DNA of 59,176 bases from DATBLQ01 sp036555325 (GTDB taxonomy: Bacteria > Pseudomonadota > Alphaproteobacteria > Rhizobiales > Aestuariivirgaceae), in assembly GCA_036555325.1 (NCBI GenBank), contig DATBLQ010000070.1:1-59176 (forward strand). The letters are read 5' to 3'. This document shows positions 7,145 to 15,253 of this stretch, one piece after another; the first letter of the stretch is position 1, and each line of letters starts with the position of its first letter. The position numbers were made by a program, and so were the translations under genes. The notes under the pieces are model-generated. The model did no database searches and was not told where the DNA came from. It saw nothing but the letters and a program-made list of their open reading frames with translations.

Positions 7145-8358
7145 ATTGCCGAAGGCGGGTGGTAATTACAGGCATGGGCTGTGTTACCGCGCTCGGTCTT
7201 GGCGTGGATCGATTGTGGCAGGGCGCGCGCTCGGGAAAAAGTGGCGTAAAGCTCCTCAATCTTGAACGAACTCAGCAACAGCAAGTACAAACTGCTGCGC
7301 ACCTAGACGCTTTCAACCCTTCCTCCTGCCTCGACAAAACAATTGTCGATAGTACGGATCGATTTGCTCAATTCGCCTTGATCGCTGCCATGGAAGCGGT
7401 TCAACAGGCTTCTGCAGACGCGCCTTTACCCATCAATGAGCGCACGGGAGTTATCGTCGGCTCAGGCATCGGCGGTGCAAGAACGTCGGACGACCAGCAT
7501 TTTGCCTTCTACGTATCTAAGACCCGGATTGACCCTTTTACCATTCCTCGTGTGATGCCGAATGCCGCGGCATCGCATATCAGCATGAGATATGGAGCCA
7601 AGGGCCCGAGTTTCGCCGTTTCAAGCGCGTGCTCCTCGGGCTCGCAGTCCATTGGGTTGGGATTGCAAGCCATTCGAAGCGGTTCAATCGACACGTGCTT
7701 TGTCGGCGGTAGCGAAGCGTTGATCACTCCGGCCACATTTCGTTCCTGGGAAGTACTCCGCGTAATGACCAGCACACTGTGCCGCCCTTTCTCGAAAGGA
7801 AGAAATGGCATGGTACTGGGAGAGGGTGCGGCGGTTATCATAATCGAGGCTGAAGATACGGCTCAGTCGCGCGGCGCGAAACCAATCGCCATTCTTGCAG
7901 GCTACGGCACATCGAGCGATGCTGGTGACATCGTTCGGCCCGATCCCGATGGGGCGGCACGTTGCATCCGGCTGGCGCTGGATGATGCCGAACTCAAGCC
8001 GGCAGATGTAGGCTACGTCAACGCACACGGTACCGGCACTGTTCTTAATGATATCAGCGAAACCATGGCTCTGCAGGCGGCGTTCGGCCAAGACATTGCA
8101 TCCGTGTCAGTCTCATCCACCAAGCCCATCCATGGTCATGCTTTGGGAGCGGCCGGGGCCATCGAGTTGGTGATAGCTGTTTGCGCGTTGCGCGATCAGG
8201 TAGCGCCACCAACCATTAACTGGGTGGAAGCAGACCCCCGTTGCATTCCCAATCCTGTCGCCAACATCGCATTGTCTCGAGAGATACCCGCAGCATTGTC
8301 CAATTCATTCGCGTTTGGCGGCATCAATGCTTGTCTTGCTGTAACGCGGGCCACTTAG
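7141..8358 (+). CDS. Beta-ketoacyl-ACP synthase, KAS II/FabF-like
   Basis: This 405-residue thiolase-fold enzyme condenses acyl-ACP with malonyl-ACP. The Cys-His-His triad is complete: Cys164 (VSSACSSGSQ), His296 (NAHGTGT) and His333 (STKPIHGHALGAAGA), with the usual Lys328. The C-terminal glycine loop reads FAFGGIN instead of the common FGFGGTN. Length matches FabF. GTG start 7141 overlaps the acp stop by four bases, and the next start lies two bases after this stop, so the four genes form one tight operon. It is likely a specialised ketosynthase, not the housekeeping FabF, because it sits with its own ACP and dehydratases and no fabG or fabI is adjacent. Confidence 0.88.
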   Translation: MNCRRRVVITGMGCVTALGLGVDRLWQGARSGKSGVKLLNLERTQQQQVQTAAHLDAFNPSSCLDKTIVDSTDRFAQFALIAAMEAVQQASADAPLPINERTGVIVGSGIGGARTSDDQHFAFYVSKTRIDPFTIPRVMPNAAASHISMRYGAKGPSFAVSSACSSGSQSIGLGLQAIRSGSIDTCFVGGSEALITPATFRSWEVLRVMTSTLCRPFSKGRNGMVLGEGAAVIIIEAEDTAQSRGAKPIAILAGYGTSSDAGDIVRPDPDGAARCIRLALDDAELKPADVGYVNAHGTGTVLNDISETMALQAAFGQDIASVSVSSTKPIHGHALGAAGAIELVIAVCALRDQVAPPTINWVEADPRCIPNPVANIALSREIPAALSNSFAFGGINACLAVTRAT

Positions 8359-8360
8359 GC

Positions 8361-8756
8361 ATGCCTCGCCAAGATTTAGTGCTGGGCTCTTTCACCGTTT
8401 CCACTGACAACGAGGAGGTTGATGCCTTTGCTGAAGCGCTGGGGCTTCCTCTTCAACCGAATGAAGTTCCGATTATCTACTCGCTTCGCTTGTTGACCAA
8501 ACCCTCTGTTATGGAAGCCATCAATGCGGCGACCAAAACGCCTGCCCACTCGTTATTTCATCAAAAGCAAACGTTTCTGATCCATGCCCCCTTGGAACGC
8601 AATAATGTTTACGAACTTGCGGTAACACTCCGCACGGATGGTGAAAATCCTCCGCTCTACGAGCTTAAAGGTTCCATATCGGACATGAGCGGTAGAACGG
8701 TGATGGAATTCAATACGCGCGTGATATCAAAACGGAATGTAGTTCGTGTCGACTGA
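8361..8756 (+). CDS. Hot-dog-fold protein, MaoC/FAS1A-dehydratase-like, probably non-catalytic half
   Basis: This 131-residue protein starts two bases after the ketosynthase stop. Its pattern (DNEEVDAFAEALGLPL at the N-terminus, later SLFHQKQTFLIHAPLERNNVYE and a terminal strand VMEFNTRVISKRN) fits the N-terminal, structural hot-dog half of two-part dehydratases such as HadA-like or MaoC N-domains. No catalytic Asp-His hydratase motif is seen. The next gene overlaps it by 11 bases and does carry that motif. The two probably form a heterodimeric 3-hydroxyacyl dehydratase; this pairing is inference. Confidence 0.65.
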   Translation: MPRQDLVLGSFTVSTDNEEVDAFAEALGLPLQPNEVPIIYSLRLLTKPSVMEAINAATKTPAHSLFHQKQTFLIHAPLERNNVYELAVTLRTDGENPPLYELKGSISDMSGRTVMEFNTRVISKRNVVRVD

Positions 8757-9123
8757 AACCCCGGCCCTGGTTTCTTCATTCATGCTCGACTGTATTACAG
8801 CCAAGCAGGTCGAGCGTTATGCTGAGGCCTCTGGTGACCGGAATCCGATTCACCTCTCCTGGAAGGCGGCGCAGGAAGCCGGATTAGACGCTCCCATCGT
8901 TCACGGTGCTTTCATCATTGGTCAATTCGAAAAATTGCTGCGAGTTTGGCGGCCCAAATCAATTATCCGAAGTATGTCGGTTCAGTTTGTCGCTCCCTTG
9001 CCGGTCGGCAGCAGTCTACAGGTCAGTGGACGTGTGGCGAGTTCGTGCGAAGTGTGCACGATCCGCTTGGCGGCGCGTTCGCAAGCAAAGTTGGTAGCGG
9101 TCGGACATGCCGTATTGACCTAA
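8746..9123 (+). CDS. MaoC-like (R)-specific enoyl hydratase/3-hydroxyacyl dehydratase
   Basis: This 125-residue hot-dog protein carries the hydratase-2 motif YAEASGDRNPIH, with Asp31 and His36 as catalytic residues, followed by AGLDAPIVHGAF. It would interconvert (R)-3-hydroxyacyl and enoyl thioesters. GTG 8746 lies inside the end of the preceding hot-dog gene (11-base overlap), strongly suggesting a coupled two-subunit enzyme. It ends the acp-ketosynthase operon. The next gene is convergent, 33 bases away. Confidence 0.82.
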   Translation: MSTETPALVSSFMLDCITAKQVERYAEASGDRNPIHLSWKAAQEAGLDAPIVHGAFIIGQFEKLLRVWRPKSIIRSMSVQFVAPLPVGSSLQVSGRVASSCEVCTIRLAARSQAKLVAVGHAVLT

Positions 9124-9156
9124 GAGCTCACACGCTAGCCTCAGTCGATGAATGCC

Positions 9157-9897
9157 CTAGGCGTTGCGCGCCTGCAACGGAGGCGCCCACTCGGCGAAAT
9201 CTGTTTTGATGCGCGAATAAACAAGTGGATGTTGTTTTGAAAAATTCGGCATGCGCCTGCCAGGGACATAACCGGCGGGAGAAGCAAGAAGCCACCCATT
9301 CCGGGCGGTCCAGCGGCGCGGATCGAGGCCCAGATATTTGAAGTCGGAGCGTGAAACCGCCCCTCGAAGCTCAATTAAGGCAGCAATTTTCAGAGCCTTG
9401 ATCTTCCACGGCGTCAGGCGCACCGGTGCGGATGCTCCCGCCAAGACATCAGGTACGTAGGCTGGCAGCGAATGACGTTTGGTCGGACACCACTCATGCC
9501 ATGGCGAACTGGGCGATCGGGTATTGGGACCTGGGAGCTTTGGTTCGATGCGCTGTTTGTTGGGAACAAAACTGATGATGGTTAGGCCGATATACTCGCA
9601 AACTGCGCGGAAATGGGCGCCGCTGGCAGCGGGGACAAGGAGAGCGCGGCAATCCGGACCGACGTCGCATACAGATTTTCCATATTCGAGACTTTGATTG
9701 ATTACGGAAATGTTCAAGGCGAGCTTCGCTTGGAGACCGATCTGGAAACCGTCTTTGACGCGCACCAGCAGAATGTCCCAACCCTCTGTCTCCGCATAAG
9801 CGATCCATTGGCCTGCATATTCGCGCTCAAGCGCAGCACGAAACACCGAACAAAGGTCAGCCTCGCTGTGAAATGCCCGCCGCTTTTTTCCTGGCAC
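9157..9897 (-). CDS. Hypothetical protein with a PD-(D/E)XK-like nuclease core
   Basis: A GTG start at 9897 follows a GGGAGA-type ribosome-binding site and opens a 246-residue protein I cannot name. The N-terminal third has an acidic helix (HSEADLCSVFRAALERE), then WDILLVRVKDG and GLQAKLAL, which together look like the E...D...QxK arrangement of PD-(D/E)XK nucleases. The C-terminal half contains a helix-turn-helix-like stretch (IAALIELRGAVSRSDFKYL) and a basic GLDPRRWTARNGWL segment. It is monocistronic and flanked by convergent and divergent neighbours, so context does not explain it. It may come from a phage or defence island, but no other such gene is nearby. Confidence 0.5.
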   Translation of the reverse strand: MPGKKRRAFHSEADLCSVFRAALEREYAGQWIAYAETEGWDILLVRVKDGFQIGLQAKLALNISVINQSLEYGKSVCDVGPDCRALLVPAASGAHFRAVCEYIGLTIISFVPNKQRIEPKLPGPNTRSPSSPWHEWCPTKRHSLPAYVPDVLAGASAPVRLTPWKIKALKIAALIELRGAVSRSDFKYLGLDPRRWTARNGWLLASPAGYVPGRRMPNFSKQHPLVYSRIKTDFAEWAPPLQARNA

Positions 9898-10073
9898 AGC
9901 CTGTCTCCCGAATCAGTCCGCCCACAGTGCTGATGTTATCACTCTGCGGACGTATCGGTTCAGCAAGCTTCGAAATATGTCGCGCGGCTGGACTTCCGCT
10001 TAACCACTCGTCTTTGCGCTGACTCCGTCGTATTGTGAGCTGACATTTGCACGTTCGCTGGATAGGCCTCTCA

Positions 10074-10718
10074 ATGACTAGTTACAGTAGAGATCGGATT
10101 AGCGCGATCCACCACGAACTTCATCGCCATTTGCCTTCGGAACCTGCGCTGCGGGTGAAGGCCTTAGAGACGATCCTGATCGAGAAAGGTCTCATTGACA
10201 GCCAGTCGATTGATGCTTGGATTGAGGCATTCAGCGAGGATATCGGACCCAAACGCGGAGCGCAGGTCGTGGCTAGAGCTTGGGTCGATCCGCAGTACAA
10301 AGCACGCCTCATCGCCGATGCCCCGGCAGCAATCGACGAGTTGGGCTACCTAGGTTACGCAACTTGTCATCTAAAAGTCGTCGAGAATACCGATCGTTTG
10401 CACAACTTGGTGGTTTGCACGCTTTGCTCTTGCTATCCCATTTCAATCCTGGGCGTAGCGCCGAACTGGTACAAGACAGCGGCCTATCGGTCCCGCGCCG
10501 TTCGCGATCCCCGCGGGGTTTTGGCTGAATTCGGGGCGATTATCGACGATCAGATAGAAGTACGCGTCTGGGATAGCACAGCTGAGCTTCGCTATATGGT
10601 TCTGCCGCAACGACCGGCCGGAACGGCAGGCTGGACCGAAGCCAAGCTCGCCGGACTGGTGACGAGGAATTCAATGATTGGCACGCATCGCGACCTCACA
10701 CCGAAAACTGCGGCGTGA
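10074..10718 (+). CDS. nthA: Nitrile hydratase alpha subunit (cobalt-type claw motif)
   Basis: Nitrile hydratase hydrates nitriles to amides. This 214-residue subunit holds the metal claw VCTLCSC (Cys115, Cys118, Cys120); the Thr between the first cysteines marks cobalt-type enzymes (iron-type have Ser). In the family the second and third cysteines are oxidised to sulfinate and sulfenate. WYKTAAYRSRAVRDPRGVLAEFG and IEVRVWDSTAELRYMVLPQRP match the conserved C-terminal half. The residues after the claw are YPIS, where most nitrile hydratases have YPWP, so substrate preference may differ; thiocyanate hydrolase gamma is a related alternative. ATG 10074 is preferred to the in-frame TTG 10047. It is followed by the beta-subunit gene after three bases. 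Confidence 0.88.
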   Translation: MTSYSRDRISAIHHELHRHLPSEPALRVKALETILIEKGLIDSQSIDAWIEAFSEDIGPKRGAQVVARAWVDPQYKARLIADAPAAIDELGYLGYATCHLKVVENTDRLHNLVVCTLCSCYPISILGVAPNWYKTAAYRSRAVRDPRGVLAEFGAIIDDQIEVRVWDSTAELRYMVLPQRPAGTAGWTEAKLAGLVTRNSMIGTHRDLTPKTAA

Positions 10719-10721
10719 TCC

Positions 10722-11378
10722 ATGGATGGCATGCACGACCTCGGTGGCAAGGAACGCTTTGGCCCCATTGACGTAAATGAGCGCGAAGTTCCTTTCCATT
10801 CTCCATGGGAAGGACGGGTGTGGGCAATCGTAATGCTGACGCGGCTGAGGGGCGGGTCACTTGACTGGTGGCGCCATGTGCGAGAGCTCATCGAACCCAC
10901 CGACTACCTTACCCGCCGCTATTTCGATCAATGGCTGCAGACACAGACCGCTGCCTTGATCGACGCTGGAGTACTGACTTTGGATGAAGTGGTCTCAGGC
11001 AAGGCCGCATCTTCTCCAAACGTGCGCCCCCCGCTTATGCAACGCCGTGATGTCGTCGCGCAGTTTGCATCAATGGCAACCTCATTCTCCCGGGAGATTA
11101 ACTCGCCTCCCGTCTTCCAGCCAGGCGATAGCGTGCGTGCAAGATTGATGAGCGCCCCGGGTCACACTCGTTTGCCCGCCTATGTGCGTGGTCACGTCGG
11201 CGTGATACACGCTCATCACGGCGCGCATATATTTCCCGATGCCAGTGCCACGGGAGAAGAGCGAGCAGAGCACCTGTACTCAGTTGCCTTTAAGGCGAGT
11301 GCGTTATGGCCAGAGGCCTCGAAGCGTACCGACCAAATCTTTTTGGACCTCTGGGAGAGCTATCTTGAGCAAGCCTGA
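10722..11378 (+). CDS. nthB: Nitrile hydratase beta subunit
   Basis: This 218-residue protein has the family start MDGMHDLGGKERFGP, the middle WWRHVRELIEPTDYL, and the SH3-like C-terminal part FQPGDSVRARLMSAPGHTRL, YVRGHVGVI and LWESYLEQA. It pairs with the alpha subunit to form the active site pocket. It is a single, unsplit beta chain, which favours nitrile hydratase over the three-subunit thiocyanate hydrolase. The alpha-beta-activator order is seen here directly; it overlaps the activator gene by 14 bases. Confidence 0.9.
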   Translation: MDGMHDLGGKERFGPIDVNEREVPFHSPWEGRVWAIVMLTRLRGGSLDWWRHVRELIEPTDYLTRRYFDQWLQTQTAALIDAGVLTLDEVVSGKAASSPNVRPPLMQRRDVVAQFASMATSFSREINSPPVFQPGDSVRARLMSAPGHTRLPAYVRGHVGVIHAHHGAHIFPDASATGEERAEHLYSVAFKASALWPEASKRTDQIFLDLWESYLEQA

Positions 11379-11712
11379 AACAGCAATCATACGTCCACGT
11401 GAGCGGAAGGATAAAGGACCGGTGTTTGACGAACCTTGGCAAGCCCACGTCCTTGCGATCGTCGATGCTCTTTGCGCGGCTGGAACGTTTACTGCAACGG
11501 ACTGGTCAAAGCTTCTCGGCGAAGAACTCCGGCATGCAGAAGAAAGCGCCGCGCCAGACAATGCGGCCACATACTATGAGGCCTCTCTCAGAGCGCTGGA
11601 ACGGCTACTCATCAGTGTCGGCATCGCAACACCGGAGACGATTGCAGATCGGCGCGACGCTTGGGTCCGCGCCTACCTTGCGACACCGCATGGACAACCC
11701 GTCAACCTTTGA
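11365..11712 (+). CDS. Nitrile hydratase activator/accessory protein (P14K/NhlE-like)
   Basis: A TTG start at 11365, about eight bases after GGGAGAG and inside the end of the beta gene, gives 115 residues. FDEPWQAHVLAIVDALCAAG, FTATDWSKLLGEEL and YYEASLRALERLL match the beta-like activator proteins that deliver cobalt and mature the alpha subunit by subunit exchange. No longer N-terminus is needed, because residues upstream of the TTG match the beta gene read in another frame. Its presence supports a functional cobalt enzyme. The gene converges on DUF1028, 65 bases away. Confidence 0.8.
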   Translation: MSKPETAIIRPRERKDKGPVFDEPWQAHVLAIVDALCAAGTFTATDWSKLLGEELRHAEESAAPDNAATYYEASLRALERLLISVGIATPETIADRRDAWVRAYLATPHGQPVNL

Positions 11713-11777
11713 AACGGAAAACGCAGCACGGACAAAGGCTGACCTCTAGGTATCGGATTGCGGTGCCCACCAAAACT

Positions 11778-12518
11778 CTACGGCACGCCTCCACCGCCGC
11801 CAGGGCGGAAAGGCGGCGAGGTAAGCAGCATGGAAGCTACGCTATCGGGCAGGCTGCCGAGCGGGTGCTTGCGGCTCGGCATTCCATCGACAAAGGGTAA
11901 AAGCTGGTGGCGCGCGACTTCGAAAACTCGGCGCAACTCCGCTACCGGATGCCGATGCTCGTCGACACGAAGGTCGAGATAGGGAAATTCCTCCTTCCAG
12001 TAGACTTTGACAGCTGCCGACTGCCGCCCGCGTTTGTCGCCGCCTGCACTCTGTCCTGCTTCAAGCACGACAATCAGCCGTTCCGGCAAAGCGAGTTCCT
12101 TTGCGCGTTCGAACGCGGCCGCCATTGCCTCCACGGTGGCTGATCCAACCAGCATGTTTCCTTGGACAGCAAAGTTCGTTCCGGTTATGTGGCCGGCCCA
12201 GGGTACGCAATTCTCTCCCGTGTGAGCACCGCTCTGTCCCGCCTTGTCGACAATACCGATTTGTCGAACGTCCCGCCCTGGATCTTCGGCAATCAACTTT
12301 TCTAGCGCTTTTCGGGCGGCCATCCCTTTTGTCATGAGTGCAATGCCGTCGATGCCAAGATATGGATTGACCCAAGATTGGGTCGAGACAGCCCCACAAT
12401 TGGGCGCAATGAAAGGACAGATCCCTCCGACTCCGGGCACCGCAGTCGATACAGCCACCCCTAGCATGCCCGTGCGCTCACAACGGGCTGCAATTGAGAA
12501 CGTATTAAGTTGAAGCAT
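11778..12518 (-). CDS. DUF1028 family protein (putative Ntn-type hydrolase)
   Basis: The 246-residue sequence follows the DUF1028 pattern: NTFSIAARCERTGMLGVAVST at the start, GAVSTQSWVNPYLG, RQIGIVDKAGQSGAHTG and WAGHITGTNFAVQGNMLVG. Members are thought to have an N-terminal-nucleophile hydrolase fold, but their substrates are unknown. It is the last gene of a leftward operon, 33 bases after the Dpp ATPase gene, so its substrate probably enters through that transporter. The C-terminal tail is Gly/Pro-rich (PPFRPGGGGGVP) and may be disordered. Confidence 0.85.
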   Translation of the reverse strand: MLQLNTFSIAARCERTGMLGVAVSTAVPGVGGICPFIAPNCGAVSTQSWVNPYLGIDGIALMTKGMAARKALEKLIAEDPGRDVRQIGIVDKAGQSGAHTGENCVPWAGHITGTNFAVQGNMLVGSATVEAMAAAFERAKELALPERLIVVLEAGQSAGGDKRGRQSAAVKVYWKEEFPYLDLRVDEHRHPVAELRRVFEVARHQLLPFVDGMPSRKHPLGSLPDSVASMLLTSPPFRPGGGGGVP

Positions 12519-12551
12519 AATTCCAGTCTCTCACAGTCAGTTCACACACCA

Positions 12552-13361
12552 TTATTCAGCTGCCCGCCGTCGTGCACGATTCAAGTCGGGTACCGCAGCC
12601 AGCAATGTCTGCGTATATTCATGCTTGGGATTGGTGAAGATATGTTGGGCATGCCCAGTCTCGACGATTTGACCAAGGCGCATCACCGCAACCCGATCAC
12701 TGATGTAACGGATAACACCCAGATTGTGACTTACGAAGAGATAAGTAAGCCCAAGTTCGCGCCGAGTTTGCTTGAATAGATTCAAGATTTGCGCTTGCAC
12801 GGAAACATCGAGAGCCGATGTTGGTTCATCTGCAACGATGAGCGCCGGTCTCAAGATAATAGCCCTCGCGATGGCCACCCGCTGACGTTGCCCACCTGAC
12901 AGTTGATGCGGAAGACGTTCAGCAATCCCGGCATTGAGGCCGACAAGCTCTAGTGTCTCGCTTACTAGTCTTCGCCGCTCCGCGGCGCTGCCTATTTCGT
13001 GCACTTGCAGTGGTGCCACCATGATCTGGCCAACACTTTGACGTGGGTTGAAGGATGAGGCTGGGTCTTGGAACACCGCCTGCAACCGCCGCCGCATCGC
13101 TTGCAGGTCACGGCCCCGCAGCCTCTCGACTTCGCGTCCTTCAAACAACACTCGACCATTTGTTGGTCGAATGAGCCGCAGCGCCATTCTGAGCAATGTG
13201 GATTTTCCTGAGCCCGACTCGCCGACGATGCCGAAGGTCTCGCCTGGATACAACTCAAGCTTTACACTATCTACAGCGCGCAGTTTCCGTCGCGTCCACG
13301 GGAACAGACCAGACTGAAAGTCCTTCGTCACGTTACAGAACTGTATGATCGGCTGAGCCAT
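12552..13361 (-). CDS. Peptide/nickel-type ABC importer ATPase (DppF/OppF-like)
   Basis: This 269-residue ATPase has Walker A GESGSGKST, Q-loop VFQDPASSFNPR, signature LSGGQRQRVAIARA and Walker B LIVADEPTSALDVS. The C-terminal oligopeptide-transporter extension is short (HEYTQTLLAAVPDLN). ATG 13361 is chosen because it lies seven bases after the upstream stop and gives the normal start (MAQPIIQFCNVTKDF). It is the second ATPase of the pair energising the importer encoded by the four upstream genes. Confidence 0.9.
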   Translation of the reverse strand: MAQPIIQFCNVTKDFQSGLFPWTRRKLRAVDSVKLELYPGETFGIVGESGSGKSTLLRMALRLIRPTNGRVLFEGREVERLRGRDLQAMRRRLQAVFQDPASSFNPRQSVGQIMVAPLQVHEIGSAAERRRLVSETLELVGLNAGIAERLPHQLSGGQRQRVAIARAIILRPALIVADEPTSALDVSVQAQILNLFKQTRRELGLTYLFVSHNLGVIRYISDRVAVMRLGQIVETGHAQHIFTNPKHEYTQTLLAAVPDLNRARRRAAE

Positions 13362-13368
13362 CACGCTA

Positions 13369-14391
13369 TCATGATATTGAAGCTGCAGATGACACCGGCG
13401 ACTCCACGAGCAACCAGCACCGCGCCTCATGGCCGCTGTTCGCCTGCAAGAGGGGCGGTTCCCTGCCACAAGGAGCGAAACGGTAAGGGCAGCGATCTGC
13501 AAAGCGGCAGCCGGCTGGAAGCTCGAATGGCTGCGGTATCGTGCCTGGGATTGACAACAGATCCTCATGGACGGTTCCGACGGTAGGCGTCGCCCTCAAC
13601 AGCATTTGCGTGTAAGGGTGAGCAGGATTGTCAAAGATTGTCTCGACTGGACCTTGTTCCAGCACGCTGCCCGCGTACATTACATAAACCCAGTCGCATA
13701 ACTCCGAAATGACTCCAAGATCGTGGGTAATGAACAGAATCGCTGTCCCATGACTCTCGCGAATTTCTCTTAGTAGACGCAACACTTGCGCCTGCACGGT
13801 CACATCGAGGGCAGTTGTCGGTTCATCGGCTATCAAGAGTTCGGGTTCTAATGCCAAGCCCATGGCGATCATGGCACGCTGTTGCATGCCGCCGCTGAAT
13901 TGATGTGGGTATTCATGCGCCCGTCTTTGCGGTTCTGGTATGTGCACTGCGCTCAAGAGACCAAGGGCACGCCGCTTGGCCTCTTGCCAAGGCGTACGTC
14001 GATGAATGTTGAACGGCTCTCCGACTTGCATATCAACCCTTAGTACCGGATTGAGCGCACGTAAGGCATCTTGGGGGATGTAAGCGATACGATCGCCCCG
14101 GAGCTTGCGGAAGGCAGCCTCCGGCAATCGTGTAAGCGCTTGTCCGGATAGTCTGATCTCACCTGAAAGCTGTGCGCGTTGGGGTATGAGACCCAAAACC
14201 GAAAGAGCCGTCATTGTCTTGCCGCTGCCAGACTCGCCGATAACGCCAACGATCTCTTTCGGCCAAACTTCAATATTCACTTTATCGACCACGCGCGCAA
14301 GGCCGCGCTGCATCGCGATCTCAACCTGGAGGTTGTCGATGGCGAGGGTCGGCGGCCTGTCAGTGCACTGATGTGCGCGTAAGTTGCCCAT
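13369..14391 (-). CDS. Peptide/nickel-type ABC importer ATPase (DppD/OppD-like)
   Basis: The 340-residue form starting at ATG 14391 has Walker A GESGSGKTMTAL, signature FSGGMQQRAMIAMG and Walker B LLIADEPTTALDV. The C-terminus holds the oligopeptide-transporter cysteine cluster (GCRFADRCPYRFAPCGREPP), which in DppD proteins can bind an iron-sulfur cluster. The start comes directly after the permease stop (TAG-C-ATG). It works with the DppF-like partner seven bases downstream. Confidence 0.9.
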   Translation of the reverse strand: MGNLRAHQCTDRPPTLAIDNLQVEIAMQRGLARVVDKVNIEVWPKEIVGVIGESGSGKTMTALSVLGLIPQRAQLSGEIRLSGQALTRLPEAAFRKLRGDRIAYIPQDALRALNPVLRVDMQVGEPFNIHRRTPWQEAKRRALGLLSAVHIPEPQRRAHEYPHQFSGGMQQRAMIAMGLALEPELLIADEPTTALDVTVQAQVLRLLREIRESHGTAILFITHDLGVISELCDWVYVMYAGSVLEQGPVETIFDNPAHPYTQMLLRATPTVGTVHEDLLSIPGTIPQPFELPAGCRFADRCPYRFAPCGREPPLLQANSGHEARCWLLVESPVSSAASIS

Positions 14392-14392
14392 G

Positions 14393-15253
14393 CTAGTCCC
14401 GCAGATGTGGATCGAACACATCCCGCAAGCCGTCGCCGACCAGATTGAAACCCAGTACGCAGAGAAACATCGCCATGCCAGGGGCAATGCCAAGCCATGG
14501 CGCCTGCGCCATGAAGCCACGGCCAGTGCTGAGCATGTTGCCCCACGAGGGTTCCGGGGGCTGCGCACCGAGTCCTAAGAAACTCAACGCAGACTCAAGC
14601 AATACTGCGTAGGCGAAGGCTACGGCCGCTTCCACCAGCAGCGGTGTCACCACATTTGGCAAAATCTCGCGCGTCAGAATGCGCCCATCGCTCATCCCGA
14701 TCACTCGCGCGGCATCGATGTATTGCTGACGCAGAACATCGTTGGTAGCAGCGCGTGCCAGTCTGGAGAAACCAGGGATGAAAATGATGCCGATGGCGAT
14801 CATGGCATTCAGCATACTGGTCCCGAGACTTGCCATGAGTATTACAGCCAAGAGAATTGCCGGGAAAGAGAACAGCAGTTCCATGAACCTCATTAGAATG
14901 AGGTCAATCCAGCCGCCAAAGTAAGCGGCAAGAATTCCGATGATGGTACCGCCGAGAAGGCCAACCCCGACGGCAACAAGAGCGACCTCGATCGAAATGC
15001 GCGCCGCATAGATGACCCGCGATAGTTCGTCGCGGCCAACTTCGTCCGTTCCAAGCCAGTGGCCGGTGCTAGGCCCCTGCAGCATGTTCGAGACATCCAG
15101 ATCATAGGGAGAAAAGGGAGCGATCAACTCTGCAAAAATGGCGCAAAGTAAAACGATGCTGACGAGACCACCGCCAATAAGCAAGAGAAGCCACCGACGC
15201 CAATTGAAACGACGTCGATGGCGCGACGAACCGGAGTCCACAACGGCGGTCAT
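14393..15253 (-). CDS. Peptide/nickel-type ABC importer permease (DppC-like)
   Basis: This 286-residue inner-membrane permease has an N-terminal TM (LLLLIGGGLVSIVLLCAIF) and the cytoplasmic GTDEVGRDELSRVIYAARIS motif that marks DppC/OppC. Further membrane segments follow, then the EAA loop (YIDAARVIGMSDGRILTREI) that contacts the ATPase. It overlaps the dppB-like gene by four bases (ATGA). Confidence 0.92.
   Translation of the reverse strand: MTAVVDSGSSRHRRRFNWRRWLLLLIGGGLVSIVLLCAIFAELIAPFSPYDLDVSNMLQGPSTGHWLGTDEVGRDELSRVIYAARISIEVALVAVGVGLLGGTIIGILAAYFGGWIDLILMRFMELLFSFPAILLAVILMASLGTSMLNAMIAIGIIFIPGFSRLARAATNDVLRQQYIDAARVIGMSDGRILTREILPNVVTPLLVEAAVAFAYAVLLESALSFLGLGAQPPEPSWGNMLSTGRGFMAQAPWLGIAPGMAMFLCVLGFNLVGDGLRDVFDPHLRD

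Noticed and set aside
11239..11364. Longer N-terminus for the nitrile hydratase activator
   Set aside because: Residues before TTG 11365 are the beta-subunit gene read out of frame, and the ribosome-binding site fits the TTG.
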